Source of the DNA: Pythium myriotylum
Taxonomy: Eukaryota; Oomycota; Peronosporomycetes; Pythiales; Pythiaceae
Direction of reading: 5' to 3'
Length of the DNA stretch: 64,000 nucleotides
Assembly: GCA_023091665.1 (NCBI GenBank)
Contig: JALJCQ010000030.1
Coordinates: 250,501-314,500 of the forward strand
Shown here: piece after piece, positions 20,762-31,857 of the stretch
How the letters are laid out: each line of letters opens with the position of its first letter
Numbering within the stretch: position 1 is the first letter of the stretch
Made by a program: the position numbers and the translations under genes
Notes under the pieces: generated by a model
Database searches by the model: none
Told to the model about the DNA's origin: nothing
Seen by the model: the letters and a program-made list of their open reading frames with translations, nothing else

Positions 20762-22216
20762 GGCGTGCGAGAGAAGGGGACGAGGCGAGAAAGAAGGAGG
20801 CGCGTCGGAGGAAATCCGAGAGTGAGCTGCTCGCGAAGATCTTCTTGCCGAGAAGGGAGGCGAGGAGGTCCCCGTGGAACTTGATATCGGATTCGACAGG
20901 GATGACGTCGATGAAAATGCGACACGCTGATTGGCTCGCTGCGGCCGCCAAACCAGAGCCGATTGCGCGGCGCCCGGCAGTGGAAGACATGGATGGGGAA
21001 TCCGGAAGCTGGACGCTGGATCCGGGGTCCGGAGCCGGACGAGCGATCTCCGGACGGCCCCGGACAGCGTCCGGAGAGGGGACGCGGCCGCGCGGAGCAG
21101 CATCCAGCGGAGGGGACGAGGAGAGGAGGGGACGAGGAGGGGAGGGGAGGAGCGGAGAGGAGGGGAGGGGAGGGGAGGAGAGATGACGTCGTCGCTGCTG
21201 GTGCTTGGGGGGCGTTGCAATGACGGTGCAGGGTGGCTGTCGCCCCGTGCCAATGACAGAGGCGGCCGTGTTTACGTAAGGAGAGACGTGTACTGTCTAC
21301 GAATATAGTATACGGCCACGCCCCTCGATCCCAGCTGGAGATCACGAGCTCACCTTTTTTCCCAGATGCGCGGGTCCTTCATTCCCGGCCACGTCACTCG
21401 ATTGGCTGATTGCGTCGGGAGGATCGATTCGGGTACGAATCGATTGCGCATGACTAGACCGGCGGATATGGTCAACACGAGGAGAACGAGAGGAGGAGAC
21501 CGAGGGTCCACTCGGAGCAAACAGCGGGCGGTCGAGAATCCGCCGAGACTGGGTTTCGTAGATTCAGTAGAATCGTATTATCTTCTCATTAGGTGACGGT
21601 CGCTGGTTTCGGGCTGACTCATTGTTGGGATCTTTGAGGGGTCTGTGTTGGAGGATCTGGGTGGAGAGAAGAGAGGAGGTCGTTTGACTTGTTTCCGAGT
21701 GTTTTCCGAAAGGATTTGTTGAGCAATTTGCAAGTGGGGAGACGACGGATGATTAAAAGATTACAACTGACCAAGCAGGAACCGAACGACTCAACCGTGC
21801 GGCTTGTTATTAGCGCTATGGTTGAGTCCGACCGAAGCGACGGTCGTATTGGTCGGCCAGTCCACCTCTTGAAACCTCCTTGTTCTCGGATTTGGAACAA
21901 ACCTCCCGAGCGACAAAGAGCGTCTCCGTCTCAACGAGGACTCGTGGGTGAACCACTCGAAGTCGCCGTCTCCCCCCACCCGTCTCCTCGTCTGGTCTCA
22001 ACGGCAAGAAGACGAGCGGAACGGCGGAACCCTCCCGCCCACTTCAACATGAACGCCCTAATCCGTTCCTAACTCCATCCGATACGAACCTCCACGTTCC
22101 TAACTGCTACCCGATATCAACTCCCATGGGTTTTCTCCGCCCTTCTCGAAGCGGGTCTCGTCTCCCAACCCGACCCGTCTCCTCCCCCGTTGGCCTCCAG
22201 TCGTTCCAACGACTGG

Positions 22217-22262
22217 TCCTCCTCCTCCTCCTCCTCCTCCTCCTCCTCCTCCTCCTCCTCCT
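22217..22262. repeat. (TCC)n microsatellite
   Basis: About 15 uninterrupted TCC units lie in an intergenic stretch. It is the longest simple repeat in the window. Confidence 0.95.
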
Positions 22263-22829
22263 CTCCTCCGTCGCCGTCCTCTCAGAACACGATTTAGAAT
22301 TGCAGAGTCAAGTGGACCGCTCCTCCGTGGGCGGTGGCTTGGGGAAATTCCCCGGACCCCAGGGCAGAGAGTGCCGGCGTCGATGCGCAGACCCCCTCGC
22401 CGCCGAAGCCGCGAAGACGGTGCCTCTCGTGGGCACTCGAGCACCCCAAGGCGGTCGCGCGAGGACTGATCGTCATGCTAACAGTTATGCAATTGGCTCA
22501 ACGGCCTCCCCAGGCGGACGTCGTGCCGCCGTCGTTTGGAGCTAACCCGACGGGGATTACTCAAGTCGTGTTCTCCACGACACCCAGCGAGAAGAGATGG
22601 CGTCACGTCCCCCAACTGGTGTTTGGTCAACACCCCCCAAGACACAGAAGAGAGCGCGGTGATGATGATCTTTTCCCTTAAACATTCGCAGTGTTTGTGC
22701 CGATGGCGGTCGGGCGCCACCCGATGCGCCGGGGAGGCCACTTTTTCCTTGGATGTCTGAGCGCTCTTTTGCTTCCATTTCGTAGAGTAGTATGGTTTGG
22801 TTGTGTGTGTTTCTGTATGTGATTTCCGG

Positions 22830-22840
22830 GACCATCACTC
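22830..22840 (+). promoter_or_regulatory. putative Inr of MSH4 (GACCATCACTC)
   Basis: This copy of the recurrent 11-mer lies 49 bp before the MSH4 start codon in the same orientation. TCACTCT within it fits the oomycete Inr core YTCAYTYY at most positions. The same motif precedes paralog C at a similar distance. Confidence 0.4.
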
Positions 22841-22888
22841 TTCTTGCCGTTCCCCCATCATGCCTGCCAAAGGGAAACTTCAAGCACC

Positions 22889-25800
22889 ATGGACATGGAG
22901 ACGACTGTGCAGCTGCAGGACGACGCGCGCGCGGCGCCCAAGTTCGACGTGGCGGCGCCCACGGCCGTGCGAGCGGGTGAGGCGCTGGGCGGGGGTGCGA
23001 GACGCACGGCGAGCGCCGGGCGAGCGGACGCGTCGACGTCGAGAGGGTCGACACGCTCCGACGCGCAGAGCGGCACGTCGTTCGTGATCGCGGCCGTCAC
23101 GGAGAACCGAGCACGAGAGATCGGTGAGCGGAACGGGTAGCTTGGATATGGATACAAGAAGACTGAAGGCGAAATGCGTAGGCATCTGCGCAATCGATCT
23201 GGCGGCACCGTATGAGCTGCTGCTCTGGAGTGTGATCGATTCACACTTGTATGGAGACACACTATCGCTCTTGCAAGCATATCAGGTGCCGGGGGAGTTC
23301 AAATACAAGAGGGTCGTACGGAGTGGTTAATGCTTTGGCTTGGTGCCCAGCCCGTGGAAGTGCTGGTCGTCGAGTCGGCAAAGCCACAACGCGTGAACGA
23401 TGCTATCAAGAAGCGCTTCTCAACAACCGTTTGCCGAATAGTTCCGATCGCTCGAAAATATTTCGAGTAAGAGGGGCTACGCTCATTCGTATGCATGTGG
23501 GTTAACAATGATTTTTGGCTCGCTGCGACAGTCAAACGAAAGGCGCAGACGATTTGAAGCGGGTCGTGGCGAACTGCGTTGATCTCAACATAACAAAGGT
23601 TTGTTTAGGGCGTTGTTACGGTTTTATGCGCTAACCACCACGACCTGCATAGAACTACGTGGTCATGGCGGCGCTTTCAAGCATGATGAGATACGTCGAG
23701 TTTATCCAGGGGGTCTATGTCGCACCCAACACAATGAAGGTGATCTGTTACATCTCAAATGGGATCTCGAATAACCTGCTGATCGCTGTTCCAGATCGTT
23801 ATAAACCCCTCACTTGATCGATTGCTGATGGATCAAGCAACAGTTGCTTCCCTCGAGCTGGTCAAATGTGCCAGAGGTGACTCAACTCGGCATGTAGGCC
23901 AGTCGTTTGCCTTTGAGGTGGTTTCGTCGTACTAAGCAAGCTCAGTCTTTGTGGGGCGTTGTGAATAACACTCAAACCTCTGCGGGAAAGCGCTTGCTGC
24001 GTTCTACAGTGAGCAAAGCGATATTCACTACCTTACTCCCACTTTATCGACTTCTTTATTCGCAGATGCTACAGCCCCCTTGCCATTTGAGAACGATGTA
24101 CGTTCCTGAGTTCAAACCAGTCGACTATTATGGGACTAAAGGTGTCTCAGCCAGAGCCGCCATGAAATGGTTGGGGTCTTGCTTAACAACCCCGGTTGGT
24201 TTTTCGATCTTCTTGAGGAGTTACCGAAGTTCTCAGATTTAGACAGGCTTCTGGAAAGGGATGGCATCAATTTGCGTGCTGAATTTATCAACTTACGAGT
24301 ATCTCGCTGTAGGCACAACTCGTCCTAGTTCCCAAAGTGGTCACCCCAAGAGTGTCGCGACTCGCTATCGGGAACGTGATTGCATTGAAGCAAGCTCTTG
24401 AGGCTCTCCCAAGTTTGATCCAATGTCTTGATAAGGGTGATAAATCCCCCGGAAATTCCTGCGCTCTCTTCAAATCCATTGCAGATTGGTCTGTACCTAT
24501 GCATAGTGCACATTGATCATATCTCATGATTCGTACTTGCTCAGCCTGAGGCAGACACAGTTGCAAACGATACTGGGGGATATCGAGCGCGTGATCAATG
24601 ATAGGTACGGAGGACTGTACACATACATGACTTAACAACTGTGAATGACAGCAAAACACAGGGTGAAAGTTAGTAGATCGACTGCTCAAAAGAGGATTCA
24701 AGAGTGCTTTGCCATTCGTGCAGGCATAGATGGAATGCTTGATGTGGCTCGGCGAACCTATTTGGACACGATTGAAAAAATTCATCAGCTCGTCCAACAG
24801 TACAACGAGACATTAGAGATCCCTGTGAAGCTGACATACACGTAAGTATTGTCGATGAGGGCATTAAGTGCCGCAGTCTTCATCAATGTGGACGTAGTTC
24901 TCGACGTGGCTACCATTTGACAACTCCCAGTAACGTGAAAGACCTACCCCGACTTATTGTTGAACGAGTTCCTAGCAAACGAGGTTACGTGTGTTGTTGA
25001 GGCTATACTCTTGAGAATCTGATGATGATGCGCTTGATTCATAGCGATATCCTGCTCAACTAAGGAGTTGAACTCGCTCAACTCTCGTTTGAACGAATCT
25101 CTCACGGCAGTATACAAATTGTCGAACAATGTCATTCAGGAGCTGCTGGACAAAATTCGACCACAAGCAAGTATCCTGTACACGATGGTTGAAACTATTG
25201 CCCTTCTCGACATGATGCTGAGGTCCGCTCGCTCGATTTGAAGCATTGAAATCACTTGCTCACGCGTCGAGTTTTTTTATTGTTTTTAAGCAGTTTTACA
25301 AACGTTGTCGCCCTTTCTCCCGCTGAACAACCATGTATGCCTACATCCTGCTTTAACAGCCTCACAAGGGCTCAGATCGATGCAAAATAGATGTGAAACC
25401 TCGAGTCTCGGAAAGCGGCAGCCTCGTTATCAAAGACGGACGACATCCTTTAGTCGAGAAAGTCATGAAAGACCAACCTTTTGTCGCAAACAACACGGTG
25501 AGGAGCAATAGAGATGTCACTTGGGTGGTGAAGATTGACGGCTTATGGATGGTTTTCTCTTAGTTCTTTGACGCATCAAGCACATATCACCGTAACTGAA
25601 CCACGTCATTACACAAGGCTGATGATAACGCGCTTGACCCATACACGATGTATTATACAGTGATTACAGGGCCCAACTGTGCTGGGAAGTCAACATATAT
25701 GAAGACGGTAGCGCTGATAACCATTCTAGCTCACATGGGATGCTATGTTCCTGCTGAAGACGCGTTCATACCGCTTCGGGACCGAATCTTAACGCGATTT

Positions 25801-26424
25801 GGAACGGCTGACGACCTCGAAGAGAATGCAAGCACTTTCGCTGTCGAAATGTCCGAAACCAGCTTTATCTTGGAGACATGTACTAGTCAGTCACTGGTCT
25901 TCATTGATGAGCTTGGCCGCGGAACTGCAAGTGATGAAGGCTTTGGAATTGCATGGAGCGTCAGTGAGGAACTGATTTCTCGTCGTGCTTATTGCTGTTT
26001 TGCTACACATTATCACGAACTAAACGAGCTCGCTAAACTCTACTCAAATGCGCGGTGCTATCACATGAGCGCGACGACTGGAACGGTGAGTGCTTCACAT
26101 TACTGAACGGCAAAATAAAGCTGAAGAGAAAGTTTGGGACGTCAGAATTTTATTAGGTATCGCTACAAGTTGTGCGACGGACCCTTTCCAATGATCGAGA
26201 TGTACGGGATCAAGACTGCCAAGTTGTGTGGGCTACCTCTTGAGGTGATTGAAGATGCGGAGCGAATATATCGACACCTCAAGTCGAAAGAGACGGTAAC
26301 GCCAGTGGTCGAAGCGAATGCTCTGACTTCAGCCGGAGCAAGACGTCTCGTCCATCAACTCTTGGCACTAGGTTCGGCTGACCTTGACGATGCCGGTGAG
26401 GAACAGCAAAGAATGATGGGATGA
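22889..26424 (+). CDS. MSH4: MutS homolog 4, meiotic recombination protein
   Basis: Eighteen exons can be joined to give 834 residues. Exon starts are 22889, 23182, 23351, 23532, 23653, 23795, 23937, 24066, 24151, 24313, 24545, 24662, 24898, 25045, 25294, 25376, 25618 and 26146; all phases close. MSH4-specific matches include AVTENRAREIG near the start, RYVEFIQGVY, AGIDGMLDVARRTY in the clamp region, the Walker A TGPNCAGKST, a Walker B region with DELGRGTASDEG, and FATHYHEL. There is no N-terminal mismatch-recognition domain, as expected. The family acts with MSH5 to stabilise Holliday-junction intermediates and promote crossovers in meiosis. Introns are 41-120 nt. One predicted donor, at 24254, reads GA and not GT. 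The 43-nt intron after exon 6 is the least certain join. Confidence 0.85.
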
Positions 26425-26533
26425 ATGCTGACCCATAATTGTATGCGGTGATCTCAGTATTTCGAAAGCAGCTTCAGATGCTTCGTGACAAATACGTCAT
26501 CGTCCAGCGACATGATACGTCTGCGTGAAGGAT

Positions 26534-29122
26534 TTACACATCATCGATTTCGATACCTTCCATACCTCTCTCAATATCGAACTGACATTTTCCAGACGAA
26601 TAGCATGCGCAATCGCGGTTGAGTGTGTTCTCGAGAGTCCAGCCCAACTCGAGATAGTGTTGGACATGACATTTGTGAGCGCATGCGATGCAAACACCGT
26701 CTAGACTACATCCTCCGCAGCGATAAACAATTCGAAAGCTATCTGATGTGAGCGCTTCAAACTCTGGCATGGCGCAGCAAACCTTCGCAACTAATGACGC
26801 CATCGAACTTAATTACCCACCTGCTTCAATAATACGACTACTCACTTACCAGCGCTGCCCCCAAATGTGCGGGTGATGTGTTTGTTCTCAATCGCTGCAA
26901 CAAGACTATTTAGCAATCCGACCTTATCATAACTGACAATGAACATTGTTCACACACCTCGATCTCCCCAAGCAAATGTTCGCCCTCGGCCTGCCTTGAT
27001 GCTGACAATCTGGATCCCTGGCAGCTCCGCCTGGGCATGCCAACTACGGGTAAAGTGCCCATAGCATCACGACTGTACAAGGAATATACGACACACCTTG
27101 ATCGGCTGGACCACACACCAACTCGCCGGATCTGGCCTTTCGACATCAGGCCTCCCGTGAATCCCTTTCCCCCACACCCAGAGTTGCCTGGATTCCGAGA
27201 GCGCAATCGAGTGATTTTCCCCAGCATCGACGAATTGTACATTTTCTCGCCGAAGCTCGTCGATTGATCGTGGAAGCCACATGTCCCACGTCTCTCGGTG
27301 GCCTGCACTCAGTCATGACAGAATTTAGCGCCCGCGAATGCAACGGAAATTCTCATCGGGTGGCACACCTAGCTGTCCATAGGCTCCTGAACCCCACGAC
27401 CAAACGCAGATTCCATCGGGCATCTCTGGATACACAAGCTCGGAGTGCGAATTTTTACTTGGCTCCCACTCGCTCACATACCTGACCTCGCGAGGTTGTG
27501 ACCACCTCCGGCGACCACATCGATAACTTTCTGTGAATATCACAATGGTGGGTCAACTCTGTCCATGTTTAGTACGGATGATGAACTAACTCGGCCACGG
27601 AAGTGGTTGACTCGCGTCGGCTTTGTTCGTGATTGGTCGTCGTTATGTCCTAGCCGGCTACTGAGGGGTTAATACAAGTCTGATGAGCCACTTTGTGAAC
27701 TTACCCATTCTTGCCGAGACCCCAGGAGTAGACCTGACGATTCGCTAAGGTCTCACCGGCGACAGCGACTGAGTGTTCGTCTCCTGCGCTCACGCTGATA
27801 ACGTTCACACCATCAAGTCCGTGGATTTGCACTGGTGTATTGCGGTCATTCGTGTCGCCTGATAATGTAGACAATACCATGAGTTTGTGCCGTGAGCACC
27901 GTCTGGTGCAACCAAGTCTGTAACATACCAACGCCCAGTTTTCCGTGACTTCCATCACCAAATGCGAAGACACCGCTCATCTCGGTCAACACAAGCACGT
28001 GTTGCGCTCCGGCACAAACTTGCAGGACTCGGATCGTGTTGAAGAAGTCGATTGCTCTCGGAGTGAACGATGTTGAATTGTTCCCAAAGCCCAGAACTCC
28101 GCGATCCCCTCGGCCCCATGACACCACTGAGTGACGCACAAACGATTTGAGTAACTCCGTCGAGCGAACGTTGTACGAGCTGACGTACAGTAGTTATACA
28201 CAATTTCATCGCTCTTGAGTTGATCGAGAACGTCGTCAAGAGACTTTCGTCGAATGAGACCAGGACGAGTCAATGACCGTGCCTCATCTGGTTTCCGCTT
28301 TGGCTTGTCATCCGTGGAGGGCACAACTTCATGTATGTGAGCTTATGCCTTTGCATCCAAACGCTACTCGCAGAAAGCGTACCGATAAGCGCAAACGATG
28401 CGTAGGCACTCGCTGCGATCTGATGAACCGCACCTTTCCATTGGCTTAGATCCACTCGAGTGGGCACGGGGCTCTCTGACACTTCGGCACTCGAGCCCAG
28501 CGCCCCGTTAGTGTTATCGCCACACGCAAACACACCCGCAGACTCTAACCACGCGCATTTCATTTAACAAGTGGCCTTTGGCGGACGCGTCTCCGGTCTC
28601 CACGCACCGCTCAGCATCAACGAGTGGTACTTTCCCGATGCGACCTGGACAAACACGACAATCACCTTTTTCACCCACCCACCACCGGCTGCTGGGCACA
28701 CCAACCGCAGTGAACTTTGCGTCGCGTTCGATCATGTGCTGTCTCTGCTTGGCGTCTCGAACAGCGACCTTCTCGCGTACGATCGGAGTCAGAACGGGCT
28801 CCAGCGCGGCAGCCGTCGCGTCCACAGCCCCGAGAGCGCCGCGCTCCGCGTTGCCCCACGTGAACTGCTTCCAGCGGTCTCTCGGTCCTACGACAGACGT
28901 GTTGACGTCGCCCACGCGCCACTCCTGCTTGCGGTGGAGCAGGCAGTCGAGGCAGAAGCAGCCCGCCTGGCCCACGACGTGGGGCCGCGCGTCCGCCGCC
29001 GCGTGCGGACTGGCAGCACGCGCGGCCTGCACGTGGAGCGCGTCGATGGCTCGCTGGTCGCGGATGCGGCGGCGCAGCAGCGCGTCGAACGCGTCGGCGT
29101 CGGCGGGCAGCTCCACGGGCAT
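26534..29122 (-). CDS. RCC1-repeat protein with C-terminal UBR-type zinc finger
   Basis: Thirteen exons on the minus strand close in phase to 628 residues. They are 29122-28706, 28644-28608, 28544-28383, 28326-28189, 28126-27929, 27858-27705, 27660-27591, 27530-27482, 27425-27345, 27302-27097, 27030-26958, 26894-26850 and 26790-26534. RCC1 propeller blades are clear: FTWGNAERGALG, VASGKYHSLML, VFACGDNTNGALG, VSWGRGDRGVLGFG, VFAFGDGSHGKLG, VYSWGLGKNG, VWSWGSGAYGQLG and FAWGDR. A basic linker (residues ~210-250) interrupts the blades. The last 60 residues hold YRCGGC, VCIACAHKCHVQH and CACY, a UBR-box-like zinc finger closest to the UBR4 type. A ubiquitin or N-degron role is possible but unproven. 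The gene converges on MSH4 with a 109-bp gap. Confidence 0.8.
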
Positions 29123-29588
29123 TTAGGGGAAGGGAGGGTGCCAACGTTGCGTCGCTTCAAGATCGCGATGGATAACCTACTGATTTAGGGGAATGATTCC
29201 ATTCGGGGTGCCGTCAAATCCTTGGATTGTCCGACATGAATGGAGCTCGCTGATTGGCTATCTGGCATGTTCAATGGAGATGCGCACGCTCGAATGGGCT
29301 GAAGAAGGCACTTTATTACTCACGTAATGAATGGCTTCGCCGTCTGTTCTACTCACAGTATGGCGAATCTTTCTGTGACACGCTCGTTCGTCCACAGATT
29401 CCAACACGCGGAAACGCGTTTCTATTTCTATCCCAGCATTCGCTGGCGTTCGGTTGGTGCAAAACTTCAACTCTCTACAAGAACCTCGCTGGAGACGACG
29501 CTCTTGTAGAGGGTGGTGGCCTCTCTTCGAGCAGCTCACCTCAACGGATTGACCAAAGTGCCCGCCGCCCTCCACGTCGCTCGCCTGC
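29123..29588. promoter_or_regulatory. shared upstream region of the RCC1/UBR gene and MCCA
   Basis: These 466 bp separate two divergent start codons. No repeat, palindrome or extra gene was seen beyond short AT-rich stretches; promoters for both genes must lie here. Confidence 0.5.
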
Positions 29589-31857
29589 ATGCGCCTCTTC
29601 ACGCAGAGCCTCCGCGCCACGCGCCACGCCCTCGGCCAGCGCGCGCTCGCCACCGCTGCGCCGCGCAGCTTCAAGAAGATCCTCATCGCCAACCGCGGCG
29701 AGATCGCGCTGCGCGTCATCCGCTCGGCCCAGAAGCTCGGCATCGAGACCGTCGCGGTCTACAGTGACGCCGACGCCAACTCGCAGCACGTCAAGCAGGC
29801 CACCGAGGCCTACCGCCTCGGCCCGGCGCCTGCCGCCGAGAGCTACCTCAACTACGACAAAATCCTCGAGATCTGCAAGCTCTCGGGCGCCGAAGCTGTC
29901 CACCCTGGCTATGGCTTCCTCTCGGAGAACGCCGGCTTCGCCAGCGCATGCGCGGCTGCCAACATCGAGTTCATCGGCCCGCCGGTCAAGGCTATTGAGG
30001 CCATGGGCTCGAAGAGCGCCTCGAAGGACATCATGATCGCGGCCGGCGTGCCCGTCACGCCTGGCTACCACGGCGAGGACCAGAGCTTCGAGACGATCCT
30101 GGCCGAGGCGCGCAAGATCGGGTACCCCGTGCTGCTCAAGGCCGTGCTTGGCGGCGGAGGCAAGGGCATGCGTATTGTGGACGAGGAGAAAGACCTGAAG
30201 GAGGCTCTCGAGGCCTGCCAGCGCGAGGGCAAGGCCTCGTTCGGCGACGCGCGCGTGCTCGTGGAGAAGTACCTGCGCAAGCCGCGCCACGTGGAGCTCC
30301 AGGTGTTCGGCGACAAGCACGGCAACGTCATCCACCTGTTTGAGCGCGATTGCAGTGTGCAGCGCCGCCACCAGAAGGTTCTCGAGGAGGCACCAGCGGT
30401 GAGTCGTGGTTTTGCTCGGTGTGCTTGTCCATCGAAGTAATGGCTGATTTTGCGTGTTGCCTTGTCTATGTCGTCACCAGCCTCACATGTCGGAAGCTTT
30501 GCGCAAGAAGATGGGCGACGCCGCCGTCGCGGCCGCCAAGGCCGTCGGCTACTGCGGCGCTGGCACGGTCGAGTTCCTGCTCGACGAGGACGAGTCGTTC
30601 TACTTTATGGAGATGAACACTCGTCTCCAGGTCGAGCACCCGGTGACTGAGCTGATCACCAAGCAGGACCTGGTGGAGCTGCAGCTCAAGGTCGCCGCCG
30701 GCGAGAAGCTCCCGATCAAGCAGGAGGACCTCAAGATCCACGGCCATGCTATTGAGGCGCGTATCTACGCCGAGAACCCATACAAGTACGTTGCTCGAGG
30801 ATTTCTTCATTGAGGATGGCACACTCGATGTGCTAATCGGCGTGTTGATGTTTCCCACAGCAACTTTTTGCCTGGAAGCGGCAGGCTGCAGCACCTGCGT
30901 CTGCCGAAGGTCTCGGAGAACGTGCGCGTGGATACGGGCATCATCCAGGGCGACGAGGTGTCGATCTTCTACGACCCGATGATTGCCAAGCTCATCGTGC
31001 ACGGCAAGGACCGCAACGAGGCGCTCGACCGGCTCATCAAGGCGCTGCACGAGTACCAGATCGTCGGTCTGCCCACCAACATCGAGTTCGTGGCGCGCAC
31101 GGCGGACCACCCGGAGTTCCGCAAGGGCGGCGTGGACACGAGCTTCCTCAACAAGTTTGGCGACGAGGTGCTCGAGCCGCTGGCCAAGTTCCCGACGCAC
31201 GCCAAGGCTCTCGGCGCCGTGAGCCTGCTGCTGCTCGAGCAGATGCGCCCCAAGCCTCTCGCCGACTTTAGCGGCGAGCGCCACTCGCCGTGGTCGGACC
31301 CGTCGGTGGCGCACTTTCGCGACCTCGGCGTCTCGGAGCGCCTCTTCAAGCTCTCGCACGAAGGCACCGAGGTGGACGTGCGCGCGCAGTGTCTCTCGCG
31401 CGACTCGTACGCGATCACGCTCCAGGACGCGGACGAGCACGCCGTGACGGTCGTGGCCTCGGGCGCGCTGCTGCCGAGCGGCGACTTTGAGATCCGCGTG
31501 GACAACCGCAAGTTCGTCGGCACGGCCGTGGTCCACAAGGGCGAGCTGCACATTTTCTGCGACGACGGCTCGCAGCGGTACGACTACAAGTTCGCCGTGC
31601 CGCTGCCGTCGCTCGCGGCGAGCGGCGCCGGCGCCGGCGGCGGCCACAGCAAGATCGTGACGCCCATGCCGGGCAAGATCATCAAGGTGCTGGTGCAGAA
31701 CGGCGACGCGATCACGGCGGACCAGCCGCTGCTCATCATGGAGGCCATGAAGATGGAGCACGTGATCCGCGCGAGCAAGGACGGCAAGGTCGAGCAGGTC
31801 TTCGCCGACGTCGGCGACTTTGTGAACGACGGCCAGGTGCTGATCGAGCTGGACTAG
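29589..31857 (+). CDS. MCCA: methylcrotonoyl-CoA carboxylase alpha (biotin) subunit, mitochondrial
   Basis: Three exons, 29589-30398, 30481-30785 and 30861-31857, encode 703 residues. The N-terminus ([17 protein letters not shown]) is a typical mitochondrial presequence. The biotin carboxylase domain begins at [19 protein letters not shown] and contains the ATP-grasp loop [10 protein letters not shown] and [14 protein letters not shown]. The biotinyl domain at the end carries EAMKMEH, with the biotinylated lysine intact. The middle block [17 protein letters not shown] and [10 protein letters not shown] favours MCC alpha over propionyl-CoA or acetyl-CoA carboxylase. With a beta subunit it carboxylates 3-methylcrotonyl-CoA in leucine breakdown. 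The beta subunit is not in this window. Confidence 0.92.

Larger units (their letters stand above)
20762..22888. other. 2.1-kb intergenic region with microsatellite
   Basis: The first 340 bp may encode an N-terminal extension of 6PGDH (see that entry). The rest holds a GGGGA-rich stretch near 21118-21182, a TCC microsatellite (22217-22262) and the MSH4 promoter. Several open frames of 60-140 codons exist on both strands, but none has a recognisable motif and they overlap one another; none is called. Confidence 0.5.

Noticed and set aside
21366..21596. Sequence with ATTCGGGTACGAATCGATT considered as tRNA-like
   Set aside because: The short palindromic stretch lacks an acceptor stem, an anticodon arm and A/B-box spacing; no tRNA gene was identified in the window.
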